In this document: piece by piece, positions 35,692 to 44,353 of the stretch
How positions within the stretch are numbered: position 1 is the first letter of the stretch
How the letters are laid out: each line of letters opens with the position of its first letter
Source of the DNA: Nonomuraea africana
GTDB lineage: Bacteria > Actinomycetota > Actinomycetes > Streptosporangiales > Streptosporangiaceae
Length of the DNA stretch: 64,000 bases
NCBI RefSeq assembly: GCF_014873535.1
Contig: NZ_JADBEF010000001.1
Location: forward strand, 2,728,001-2,792,000
Direction: 5' to 3'
Translations under genes and position numbers: made by a program
The notes under the pieces: model-generated
What the model was told of the DNA's origin: nothing
Databases searched by the model: none
What the model saw: only the letters and a program-made list of their open reading frames with translations

Positions 35692-36947
35692 GCTCTGCCC
35701 CACGGCAGGTGCGCTTGGACCACGTAGCCGTCGCCTGCCGGCCCCGCCCGCAGGGTGCCGCCGTAGATCGTCAGCCGTTCGCGCAGTCCGGTCAGCCCTC
35801 CGCCCTGCCCGTCTCCCGCTCGTGCCGCGTGTGCGCCGCCGGTATCGGTGATCTCGATCTCCATCCAGTCCCCGTGGTAGCGGATCGCGACCGACGCCCT
35901 CGCGCCGTCGGCGTGTTTCATGGTGTTGGTCAGCGCCTCCTGCACCACGCGGTAGGCGGCCAGTTCCACCCCGGGCGGCAGCGGGCCGGGCGGCTCGGCC
36001 ACGGCGGCACTCACCGTCACTCCGGCCGCGCGCACCCGCTCGATCAGCGAATCCAGCTGGTCCAGCCCCGGCTGCGGCTCCAGTCCGTCGGCCGGGATCT
36101 GCGCGGGCTCGCCGCCCGGGCCGGCCAGCAGGCCCATGACGTGCCGCAGCTCGGCCATCGCCGCCCGGCCGCTGGCCTCGACCGCCAGCATGGCCTGCTT
36201 CGAGCGTTCCGGCGCGGCGTCCATCACCTTGCGCGCGGCTCCGGCCTGGATCACCATCACGTTCACATTGTGGGTGACGACGTCGTGCAGCTCGCGCGCG
36301 ATCCGGGAGCGCTCCTGCTCCACGGCCCGGCTCATGGCCTGCTCTTGAGCACGGCTGGCCTCGTCCGACCGTCGGCGCCACAGGCGAACCGCGCCGGCCA
36401 CCACCCCGGCGCTCAGCAGGACAGTGAACGGCCCCAGCCAGTCGGGCAGGCGCCCAACAGAGTCCTGGAAGGCCACGCCCGCCAGCACCGTCGCCAGCAC
36501 AAGCCCACCGATCGCCGGTGCCCAGTGCCGACTGTGCGCCACAGCGCTGTAGGAGGCGAAGGCACAGGTCGCCACAGTGATCCAGGTGGCGTCATCGTGC
36601 GTGGCCAAGGCGGCCAGCAGCACCGCCCAGAAGACGCCGAGCGGGCTCAGCCGCCGCACCGCCAGCGGCAGGGCGGTCGCGATCACCAGCAGCAGGAGCG
36701 GGCCCTGAGCTGGTTCCGGCGAGGGCACGCCAGGGTACGCTCCCTCGACTGACGGGACGATCACGGGTTGCAGCCGCAAGGACCCGGCCAAAGGCACCCG
36801 ATGGGCGCCGTCGGGGCTGGAGGCGGCCGCCGACACCGCCAGGACGGTCAGGACGAGCGCCACCAGCAGGTCGGCCACCAGCACCCGCCGGGACGGGCGA
36901 GGACGCCACTGGTCGGGGCGCAGAAGATCCAGCCACGTTGATACCAC
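35688..36947 (-). CDS. NarL-type sensor histidine kinase
   Basis: 419 aa. Four or five N-terminal transmembrane helices with a short extracellular loop (RRVLVADLLVALVLTVLAVS ... LLLLVIATALPLAVRRLSPL ... DWLGPFTVLLSAGVVAGAVR), then the HisKA_3 dimerisation box with phospho-His (QERSRIARELHDVVTHNVNV) and an HATPase domain (YRVVQEALTNTMKHADGARA, GGGLTGLRERLTIYGGTLRA). The layout is typical of actinobacterial two-component systems controlling ABC exporters or envelope stress. Stop and GTG of the regulator overlap by 4 bp. Confidence 0.94.
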   Translation of the reverse strand: MVSTWLDLLRPDQWRPRPSRRVLVADLLVALVLTVLAVSAAASSPDGAHRVPLAGSLRLQPVIVPSVEGAYPGVPSPEPAQGPLLLLVIATALPLAVRRLSPLGVFWAVLLAALATHDDATWITVATCAFASYSAVAHSRHWAPAIGGLVLATVLAGVAFQDSVGRLPDWLGPFTVLLSAGVVAGAVRLWRRRSDEASRAQEQAMSRAVEQERSRIARELHDVVTHNVNVMVIQAGAARKVMDAAPERSKQAMLAVEASGRAAMAELRHVMGLLAGPGGEPAQIPADGLEPQPGLDQLDSLIERVRAAGVTVSAAVAEPPGPLPPGVELAAYRVVQEALTNTMKHADGARASVAIRYHGDWMEIEITDTGGAHAARAGDGQGGGLTGLRERLTIYGGTLRAGPAGDGYVVQAHLPWGRA

Positions 36948-37101
36948 CCAGGCATTGTCCTGTATGTCCGATAAGCGGCGCGTCGGTCCGCGTGCCTACA
37001 TCGCAAGGATGACCTGGCCCGAGATATCGGCACGACGGCCGACGCGGTACGGCACGGCCCACTCCTAGCGTCATCGCCGTACCTCTTCGAAAGGCGAATT
37101 C

Positions 37102-38334
37102 ATGCGTCATATGGCCTTCGCGACCGGCTTGCTCGTCATGGCGATCACCACCTCATGCGCGTCGGTGTCGGCTCCGGAGACGGGGAGCGTCTCGGTGGAC
37201 CGCCCGTCCCGCAATCCCTCCCCGAACGCCCCCGCAGAGCCGCCCAAGACAGCGCGTACCGTCGCGCTTTCGCTCCCGAAGCCGACCGGCTCCCAGCCCG
37301 TCGGCACCACCTCGCTGCACCTCACCGACACCTCCCGCCCCGATCCCTGGGATCCCGGTTCGAAGGCCAGGGACCTCATGGTCTCGCTGTGGTACCCCGC
37401 CACGAAGACGGGCGGGCGGGCGGCGCCGTACATGAGCATCAAGGAGTCGGAGCTCACCTTGAAGGGCTCCGGCGTCACCGGCGTCCCGTCCGATCTGCTC
37501 GCCCACACGAGCACCCACGCCGTCAGCGTCGCCCCACCGGCGGGCAAGGCGCGCGAGCTGCCCCTGGTCGTCCTGTCCCCCGGCTTCCAGAAGACGCTCA
37601 GCTCACTCACCGGCCTCGCCGAGGACCTGGCGAGCAAGGGCTACGTCGTGGCCGCCATCAGCCACACGCACGAAAACCTCGCCACCGTCTTCCCCGACGG
37701 CCGCGTGGCCACTTGTACGGCCTGCCAGGTCGAGCCACACGACCAAGCCTTCTGGGACAAGGTCGGCGCCATCCGGGCCGACGACGTCTCCTTCGTCCTC
37801 GACGAGCTGACGAGCCCAAGCCCCAGCTGGGAGGGTGCCCGGCTCATCGACCCGGCCAAGATCGCCATGGTCGGCCACTCGGCGGGCGGCGCCAGCTCGG
37901 TGGCGGCCCTGCTGAAGGATCCCAGGATCAAGGCGGGCATGAACATCGACGGCCTGGCCATCGTGCCCGTGCCGACAAGCGGGCTGGGCAAGCCCTTCCT
38001 CTTCCTCGGCGCGCAGGCCACCCGCACTCCGGGCAGCCAGGAGGCCACCTCGTGGGAGACGGCCTGGCAGCACATGTCCGGGTGGAAGCGCTGGCTGGTG
38101 GTCGCCGGCACCGAACACGCCTCCTTCACCGACACCGCTCTGCTCGGCGAGCAGGCCGGTTTGGATACCGGCGCCACGATGCCCGCCGCCAGGTCGATGG
38201 AGATCACCCGCGCGTACGTGGCCGCCTTCCTCGACCTGCACCTGCGCGGCACACCACAGCCCCTGCTCGACCAAGCCTCGGCGAGCTATCCAGAGGTCAA
38301 GGTCTGCGCGGTCGAGCAGAAAAGCTGCGCCTGA
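37102..38334 (+). CDS. Alpha/beta-hydrolase lipoprotein (PAF-acetylhydrolase-like)
   Basis: 410 aa. Lipoprotein signal: MRHMAFATGLLVMAITTSCA with the lipobox Cys at residue 19, then a Pro/Ser-rich spacer. Catalytic core: LPLVVLSPGFQKTLSSLTGL (oxyanion region), DLASKGYVVAAISHTHENLA, nucleophile in MVGHSAGGASSVAAL, acidic-residue region near GMNIDGLAIVPV, and catalytic His in VAGTEHASFTD. The pattern matches the PAF-acetylhydrolase/chlorophyllase-like lipases. Probably an anchored extracytoplasmic esterase. ATG is preceded by CGAAAGGCGAATTC. Confidence 0.85.
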   Translation: MRHMAFATGLLVMAITTSCASVSAPETGSVSVDRPSRNPSPNAPAEPPKTARTVALSLPKPTGSQPVGTTSLHLTDTSRPDPWDPGSKARDLMVSLWYPATKTGGRAAPYMSIKESELTLKGSGVTGVPSDLLAHTSTHAVSVAPPAGKARELPLVVLSPGFQKTLSSLTGLAEDLASKGYVVAAISHTHENLATVFPDGRVATCTACQVEPHDQAFWDKVGAIRADDVSFVLDELTSPSPSWEGARLIDPAKIAMVGHSAGGASSVAALLKDPRIKAGMNIDGLAIVPVPTSGLGKPFLFLGAQATRTPGSQEATSWETAWQHMSGWKRWLVVAGTEHASFTDTALLGEQAGLDTGATMPAARSMEITRAYVAAFLDLHLRGTPQPLLDQASASYPEVKVCAVEQKSCA

Positions 38335-38503
38335 CCTCTGACAAGGAGCCGGGGCTCTCGAACTCGGCGACAGGCTTCCAGGTGGCGACCGAGAGGCGGC
38401 CGTCTCACCCGCGCTACCGTTTGACACAAGCCACTCGCTTGCGCTGAAACGGGAACGTATGGGGGCGAGGAACGCGGGAGGCCGGAATGTCCCACCCCAT
38501 TGC

Positions 38504-39240
38504 TCAGCGCTCGCTGTCGCCGGGCGCGAGCAGACTAGTGAGCTCGGCGATGGCTTCCGGGGAGGGATGGAAGTAGCGGCGCAGATTCTCCGGTTTCTTG
38601 TGCCTCGACTTGGCCATCAGCAGCAGCAGGCTCGCTCCGGCCTCCCCGAGGTGTGTCAGGAGGGCCGAGTGCCGGAACTCGTGCAGGTCCCAGCCCGTGC
38701 CCGGACCGCCGGTGGCGGTGTGCTCATCCAGCAGGGCACGGGCCTGCCCATACGACAGCCGGGCCAAGCGATGCCCAAGATCTCTTCCGACTGCCCGGCA
38801 CTCTCATACAGCATCCGATACAGAGTCTTCTCCCTCAGATGCACCTCCCGGCGGGCGATCAACCGGTCGATGGCCATGCGCGAACGGACCGGGGTGTCGG
38901 AGTCTGGAACCGTCAGCCGCTTGGTCCACGCCGGAACCACCGGCGCCTCATGGCCGCGCTCCCGGCACCACCCCAGCCAAGACAGCACCGACGCGCGGCG
39001 CGCGTTCCAGGTGTTGACCGCCGCGGTGCCCCACAGCAGTTCCAGGCTCCACCGATCTCCTCGTCCGCGACCGCCGCCAGGGGCCGGCCCTCGCCGAGCC
39101 GCTCAGCTATCTTGCCCACCCCGATCCCGTAGGCGCGGATCGTGTTCGGGTTGCCGAGCGAGTCGAGGAAGACGTCGGCTGCAGTTCGGACGGTGAGCGG
39201 CTTCCCGACCGGCAGGCGCACGACGGTGACCACTACTTGG
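38504..39240 (-). pseudogene. Decayed TnpI-type tyrosine recombinase
   Basis: Pieces in order: N-terminal core-binding domain ([40 protein letters not shown]), [20 protein letters not shown] followed by a jump from EEILGI straight to [16 protein letters not shown], then the HxxR box ([18 protein letters not shown]) and C-terminus ([20 protein letters not shown]). Compared with the copy at 41937-42913, about 80 codons are deleted and at least two frameshifts are present, so it is dead. The two copies are close relatives. Confidence 0.85.
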
Positions 39241-39439
39241 GGTGCCGGTAAGAATCGTGTCACCAGCCGCAGTGCGCCACGAGGCGCTGTTTTATCCGGA
39301 TGGAGGTGGAAGACCGTCCATCTCTCCGCCGTCGTAGCGGTGGGGCAAAGCTGGAGGCAGCCGTAGCCGGGGATTGCCGGTGAGGGTGGGAGCAGCCTCG
39401 ACAAAGTCGGGTCGGCCTGGCACTGCCGGATGGGCCGGG
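39241..39439. other. Gap between tnpI relic and group II intron relic
   Basis: No gene-like frame. TTTTATCCGGATGGA at about 39290-39305 weakly resembles the ATTATCCGTGGCA arm of the res site at 43.0 kb and may be what remains of this element's site. Confidence 0.3.
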
Positions 39440-39554
39440 CCCGGTGAGCGAGACGAGAAGGTATACGCGAGGAACCGGTGTTGTTACGCCTCTTGAGGTG
39501 ACGCCAGCTCAAACCCGACGACCGCCGGAGATCGAGAGGAGACACCGGCAGGCA

Positions 39555-40321
39555 CTCCGCAAGGCGGGATCCTCTCCCCGCTGTTGGCAAACATCGCCCT
39601 GTCAGCGCTGGATGAGCACTTCGCTCAGCAATGGCAGGAGTTGATGGGCACCAGCTACAAGCGGGAGAAGCGCAGGAAGAACGGCCTGGCCAACTGGCGG
39701 CTTATCCGTTTCGCCGACGACTTCGTCGTCATGGTGATCGGAGAACGCCACGACGCCGAGGCCCTGCGCGAACAGGTGGCGGCCGTGCTCGCCCCGTTGG
39801 GGTTACGGCTGTCGCCGGAGAAGACCCGCGTGGTCCACATCGACGAGGGCTTCGACTTCCTCAGCTTCCACATCCGCCGGATGCGGAAGAGAGGGACGAA
39901 TAAGCGCTACGTCTACACCATGCCGTCCAAGAAGGCCATCCAGTCGATCAAGGACAAGGTGAAGGCGAAGACCTACAGGTCAACCCGCAATATGAGTCTG
40001 GCTGAGCTGCTTGTCGATCTCAACCGGACTCTGCGCGGATGGGCGAACTATTTTCGGCACGGGGTGTCCAAGGATGTGTTCACCACGATCGACAGCCTCG
40101 CCTGGGGTCGTATCGCGAACTGGATCTTCCGCAAGCACTCCCGGCTCAGCAGGCAGGAGATGCGCCGCAGATTCTGCCTGCCGGGTACCTGGAAGATCGC
40201 CCATGACGGTATCGAATTCACCGGCGCCGCCAGCGTCGCAGTGACTCGCTACCGCTACCGCGGGGCCAAGATCCCAACCCCGTGGACCCCGACACCGGCA
40301 GCCGCCCAAGCCAGCGGCTGA
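39555..40321 (+). pseudogene. ltrA: Group II intron reverse transcriptase/maturase, C-terminal part
   Basis: The frame enters at GTPQGGILSPLLANIALSAL (RT block 4) and continues through the catalytic FADD block (WRLIRFADDFVVMVIGERHD), LRLSPEKTRVVHIDEGFDFL, and the maturase domain X / GIIM region (LAELLVDLNRTLRGWANYFR, LAWGRIANWIFRKHSRL). RT blocks 1 to 3 are absent, as is a start codon. In intact introns this protein promotes splicing and retrohoming; here it is inactive. Confidence 0.9.
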
Positions 40322-40342
40322 CCAACGGTCACGACACGTGGA

Positions 40343-40376
40343 GAGCCCGGTGCCTTGAGAGGGGCACGCCGGGTTC
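40343..40376 (+). ncRNA. Group II intron domain V
   Basis: A 34-nt stem-loop with a 12-bp-type arm GAGCCCGGTGCC, TTGAGAG loop and GGGCACGCCGGGTTC, matching the highly conserved domain V layout (GAGCC...GAGA...GGTTC). It lies 21 bp after the stop of the intron-encoded protein, the usual position. Confidence 0.8.
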
Positions 40377-40502
40377 GGCGGGCGGGCCGGGGAAACGGAC
40401 TGATCGCAAGGTCAGCACCGCGCCCCGGCCCGACCCAACAACGAGCGGGCGCTGGTACGGCTGGCGCCAACCGTACCGTCAGATCCTCAACTGTGATTTT
40501 GT

Positions 40503-41231
40503 ACAGAATCGATCGTCACGGACACCGGCTCTTACAGCGACATCGTGTTCGGGCTGCTGACCCTGGCCGGCTACAGCTACGCGCCTCAGCTGGCCGACCT
40601 GCCGGATCAGAAGATGTGGCGCACCCACAAGACGGCCGACTACGGGCCGTTCAACGACGTCGCCCGCGGCCGGATCAACCTCGCGAAGATCGAGCGGCAC
40701 TGGGAGGACATCCTGCGGATCATCGGCTCCATCCACACCGGCGCCGTCCGCGCGCACGACGTGATCCGCATGCTGAGCCGCGACGGCAGCCCCACCCAGC
40801 TCTGCGACGCGATCGCCCACTACGGGCGGATCTCCAAGTCCCTGCACATCCTGCGCCTGGCCGACGAGCCCGACTACCGGCGGCAGATCAAGACCCAGGC
40901 CAACCTTCAGGAGGGCCGCCACGACCTGGCCCGGAAGATCTTCCACGGCCGCCGCGGGCAGCTCTACCAGCGCTACCAGGACGGCATGGAAGACCAGATC
41001 GGCGCACTCGGCCTGGTCCTCAACGCCCTCGTGCTGTTCACGACGCGCTACACGGACGCCGCGGTGAACCAGCTGCGCGCGGACGGCTTCGACGTCCGTG
41101 ACGAGGACGTCGCTCGGCTCTCGCCGTTCGTGCGCCACCACGTCAACGTGCTGGGCCGCTACTCCTTCCGGCTGCCCGATCTGCCCGGCGGTATGAGACC
41201 CCTGCGTGACCCAGACGCGGCCGATGAGTAG
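40503..41231 (+). pseudogene. Tn3 TnpA C-terminal fragment (second subgroup)
   Basis: Enters at IVTDTGSYSDIVFGLLTLAG (second catalytic Asp context) and runs to the natural end: KMWRTHKTADYGPFNDVARG, LRIIGSIHTGAVRAHDVIRM, LARKIFHGRRGQLYQRYQDG, LSPFVRHHVNVLGRYSFRLP. It belongs to a different TnpA subgroup from the 16.8-kb and 34.2-kb copies (FGLL, IHTGAVRAHD, GRYSF tail). The N-terminal two thirds are lost at the junction with the group II intron relic. Confidence 0.88.
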
Positions 41232-41313
41232 ACCGGGAGGAAGGAGATAGCCGCCGACCCCGGCCGTGGTCTGGCGGCACACGGCCGCCGGACAAGGTCG
41301 CCCACGGCCGAAA

Positions 41314-41868
41314 TCAGACGCCTTCGCGCAGGTACAGGTCGCGCAGCAGGCCGATCTCGCCGCCGTGATGCGCGACCTCCTTCAGAGCGTGCAGCGCGAG
41401 CTTCAGATACGTCTCATCGGCCCAACCGCCGGGGCCCAGGCCTATCGGCGCCAACAGGCGCTCGTCGCCGAGGGCTGCGATACGGGAGATGAAGTGCTCC
41501 CAGTCCTCGGCGAGCGCCTGGACGCCCTCTTTCGCGGTACCCGGCCACTCGTGGCGGTCGCCGAACTCGGGAACGTCCTCGAAGAAGTGGATCACATAGC
41601 CGCGCAGGCAGAGGCTGCCGATGTGCCAGATGCGCCAGGCGATCGTCGTGACGGGGTCCGGCGCCTCCGGACTCGATTCCGGAATTAGCGTGGCGACGCG
41701 GAAGACGCCGTCGTCGCCGGGGCGGATGCTGATGCAGTCGCTGACCGGCTCCCAGTGGTACTCGGCGTCGGTCAGGTCCTTCAGGCGCTCGAACAGCCGG
41801 TATCGCACGTTTTCGAAGATCGCGAGAATGTCCCGCGTGGCGGGGTCGGGCACGATCATGTCAGCCAT
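41314..41868 (-). CDS. DinB-superfamily protein
   Basis: 184 aa from ATG at 41868 (GGAG 8 bp upstream). A four-helix DinB/YfiT-like domain: ILAIFENVRYRLFERLKDLT, EYHWEPVSDCISI, TIAWRIWHIGSLCLRGYVIH, LALHALKEVAHHGGEIGLLR. The three conserved His positions (WHIG, HALKEV.HH, HGGEI) form a likely divalent-metal site. Relatives act as thiol-dependent transferases or have no known role. It sits between a tnpA tail and tnpI, so it is probably transposon cargo. Confidence 0.87.
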   Translation of the reverse strand: MADMIVPDPATRDILAIFENVRYRLFERLKDLTDAEYHWEPVSDCISIRPGDDGVFRVATLIPESSPEAPDPVTTIAWRIWHIGSLCLRGYVIHFFEDVPEFGDRHEWPGTAKEGVQALAEDWEHFISRIAALGDERLLAPIGLGPGGWADETYLKLALHALKEVAHHGGEIGLLRDLYLREGV

Positions 41869-41936
41869 GTCAACTCCAGGGCTCGGTGGTTTCGGGTCGG
41901 TCGGGATGATCAGGATCGACGGGTCGGCCGACTCGG

Positions 41937-42913
41937 TCACGTGCCGCCTCGGCGTGTGTCGCCGGGTGCGAGCAGGCTGGTGAGTTCGGCGATGGCGTCC
42001 GGCGACGGCTTGAAGTAGCGGCGGACGTTCTCCGCCTTCTTGTGCCGCGACTTGGCCATCAACATCAGCAGGCTCGCCCCCTGCTCCCCGAGGTGGGTCA
42101 GCCCGGAGTGCCGGAACTCGTGCAGATCCCAGCCTGTGCCCGCCCCGTGCAGCGCGGTGTGCTCGTCCAGCAGGGCGCGGGCCTGGCCGTACGACAGCCG
42201 GGCCAGCCCGGAATCCGGGCACACGTCCCGCGACGAGACGACCTTGCCCGGCCCGGGGCGGCGGTGAGTGACGAACACCGGGCCGCGGGTGCGGTTCTTC
42301 AGCAGCCGCGGCAGCAGCCGGGCGGTGCCGGCGTCCCAGTACACGGGCTCCAGCACGAAATCCTCGCGGGCCTGGCCGCGGCGGCGGGCCTTGGACTGCG
42401 CGCCGGCCTTCACCAGCGCGCGGCGGCCAGCGAAGTCCAGGTCCTCGATGTTCAGCGGCAGGATCTCCTCCGCCCGCGCCACGGTCTCGTACAGCATCCG
42501 GTAGAAGCACTTCTCCCGCAGGTGCACCTCGCGGCGGGCGATCAGTCGGTCGATCGCCATCTTCGAGCGCGCCGGCGTCTCGGAGTCCGGCGGGGTCGCT
42601 TGGACCAGGCCGGCACCTCCGGGCCGTCGAAGCCGCGCTCGGCGCACCAGGCGAGCCAGGACAGCACCGCCGCCCGGCGGGCGTTCCAGGTGTTCACCGC
42701 CGTCGAGCCCCACAGCGCTTCGAGGGCCTCGCCGATCTCGTCGTCCGCGACCTGCCCGAGCGGCCGGCCCTCGCCGACCCGTTCGGCGGTCTTGCCGACC
42801 CCGATCGCGTAGTTCCGCACCGTGTTCGGGTTGCCGAGCGCGTCGAGGAAGGCGTCCGCGGCGCCGCGGACGGTGAGCGCCTTCCCGGCGGGCAGCTGCG
42901 CGACGGTGGCCAC
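41937..42913 (-). pseudogene. TnpI-type tyrosine recombinase, single frameshift
   Basis: About 325 aa in two frames. N-terminal: [61 protein letters not shown]-terminal: [20 protein letters not shown], catalytic Arg in [18 protein letters not shown], HxxR box in [19 protein letters not shown], and Tyr in [14 protein letters not shown]. The break is near 42590, after VPAWSKRP. One indel only, so sequencing error is possible. It is a close relative of the 38.5-kb relic and a more distant one of the 12.4-kb TnpI. A res-like site lies directly upstream. Confidence 0.85.
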
Positions 42914-42924
42914 CGCTTCCCCCT

Positions 42925-43021
42925 TGCCACAGATAACAGGGCCGCTTCGCGTAGCGGCCCGGAACCGCCGCCGCAGGTCGCGATCAACGATGCCCCAGAT
43001 AATAGGGCATTATCCGTGGCA
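42925..43021. promoter_or_regulatory. res-like site upstream of the second TnpI
   Basis: TGCCCCAGATAAT (42991-43003) and ATTATCCGTGGCA (43009-43021) form an 11/13 inverted repeat around the 5-bp spacer AGGGC. A third copy, TGCCACAGATAAC, again followed by AGGGC, lies at 42925-42937, just before the start codon. The layout (accessory copy next to the gene, palindromic core further up, GATAAC/T arm ends) matches the site upstream of the 12.4-kb TnpI. Confidence 0.7.
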
Positions 43022-43387
43022 ACACTCGACCTCAACCATCGCGAACACCTCCCTCTACCCGCTCCAAGATCATCCCAATGTGGGGTTTTGGGCTTATGTG
43101 GGCTGACCCCCGTGTAGGCCATCTGCGCCACAGCGCGCCGCCGAAGATGGCGCCAGCACCTCCACCTTGCTCGCCTCCCTGGCTCGCTACGTCCGCGTTT
43201 CCCCCGAAGCCCTGGCCCGCTGGCAAGAAGGCCGTGATCCGGCTGCTCGACGCCGGTGACCTTACGGTGAGGCGCGGCGCGTGGCGCAGCATGTCCACGG
43301 TACTGCGGGGCAATGCCGCCATTGTCGTGGTTAACACCGGGTATATATTCGAATTAAGGAGCAAACCATCGTCTTCGGGGGAGTGCG
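43022..43387. other. Non-coding region upstream of the aquaporin gene
   Basis: No supported coding sequence. AT-rich around 43320-43375 (TATATTCGAATTAAGGAGCAA), a plausible promoter/leader for the gene at 43388. Confidence 0.4.
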
Positions 43388-44293
43388 ATGGTCGGAGATC
43401 TGCCGCGGCGACTCGTCGCGGAAGCCATCGGAACGATGTTGCTCATCCTTTTCGGCGCCGGATCGATCGTGGCCGCGCTGGTCATCGGTAACGGCCAGTT
43501 GGACTACGCCGGACTCGGCATCATCTCGCTGTCTTTCGCCGTGGTCGTTGCGATCGTCATCTACGCGTTCGGCAGCACTTCGGGCGCGCACATCAATCCA
43601 GCAGTCACCATCGCTCTGGCTGTAGGGCGCCGATTCTCGTGGGCTGAGGTGCCGTTCTACATTGGCGCTCAACTCGTCGGCGCGTTCGTCGGTGGTCTGC
43701 TCATCGTGGGCGGATTCGGCCGACGGGCGGTCGAGCTGGGCGGTGTTGGGCTTACCCGTCTCGGAGAGGGGGTGAGCTACGGGCAGGGCATTCTGCTCGA
43801 GGCGCTCGGGACGTTCCTGCTCCTGCTCACGATCATGGCGCTGGCGGTCGACCGCCGGGCGCCGACCGGCTGGGCCGGCCTGATGATCGGACTCGCCGTG
43901 GCGGGCGAGATCTTCGTGATCGGTCCGTTCACGAACGGTTCGGTCAATCCGGCCCGCACCTTCGGGCCGTACCTGACGAACAGCCTGTTCGGCGGTGACA
44001 CGCCGTGGGCGCAGTTCGGCGTCTACATCGCCGGCCCGGTCATCGGCGCGGTGCTGGCCGTCGTGGTGTACGACCTGGTGGCCCGCCCGACCCACGAGGT
44101 GCCCGAGAGGGCCGAGCAGGGTGCCGCCGGGGAGATCGTCGGTGCGCGGGAGCCGCAGGGCGCGGCGCCCGAAGCCACCCGGCCGACTGCCGCGGGTGAC
44201 ATCCCGGGGGCCCGTCAGCCGCACGACGATCAAATTCGGGATCGCGTGGGGCACGGAGGCCGCCGGCGATGGCGTCCAGGCCGAGGGAGGTGA
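43388..44293 (+). CDS. MIP-family aquaporin/glycerol facilitator
   Basis: 301 aa. Six transmembrane helices with both NPA pore boxes: TSGAHINPAVTIALAVGRR and NGSVNPARTFGPYLTNSLF. The selectivity-filter neighbourhood (LMIGLAVAGEIFVIGPFTN) is typical. It conducts water or small neutral solutes such as glycerol across the membrane. The last about 50 residues are a Pro/Arg/Gly-rich cytoplasmic tail unusual for the family. It is followed by the formaldehyde dehydrogenase gene 60 bp downstream, suggesting a joint role in small-molecule (C1/polyol) handling. Confidence 0.93.
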   Translation: MVGDLPRRLVAEAIGTMLLILFGAGSIVAALVIGNGQLDYAGLGIISLSFAVVVAIVIYAFGSTSGAHINPAVTIALAVGRRFSWAEVPFYIGAQLVGAFVGGLLIVGGFGRRAVELGGVGLTRLGEGVSYGQGILLEALGTFLLLLTIMALAVDRRAPTGWAGLMIGLAVAGEIFVIGPFTNGSVNPARTFGPYLTNSLFGGDTPWAQFGVYIAGPVIGAVLAVVVYDLVARPTHEVPERAEQGAAGEIVGAREPQGAAPEATRPTAAGDIPGARQPHDDQIRDRVGHGGRRRWRPGRGR

Positions 44294-44353
44294 TTCCGCG
44301 CGATTCCATGAACGACTACTCGTCCGCCACTTTCGTGCAAGGGAGGGTACGTC

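Larger units (their letters stand above)
39440..40440 (+). mobile_element. 5'-truncated group II intron
   Basis: Contains the 3' half of an intron-encoded reverse transcriptase and, just after it, a recognisable domain V (40343-40376: GAGCCCGGTGCC stem, GAGAG bulge/loop region, GGGCACGCCGGGTTC) and a likely domain VI hairpin (GGGCCGGGG ... CCCCGGCCC, about 40384-40426). Domains I to III and the first half of the reverse-transcriptase gene are missing, so it cannot splice or move by itself. The exact 5' and 3' limits are uncertain. It lies between a tnpI relic and a tnpA tail. Confidence 0.8.

Noticed and set aside
37155..38447. 430-aa frame overlapping the lipoprotein hydrolase
   Set aside because: Arg/His/Pro-rich shadow in the +1 frame of a gene with clear lipobox and catalytic motifs.
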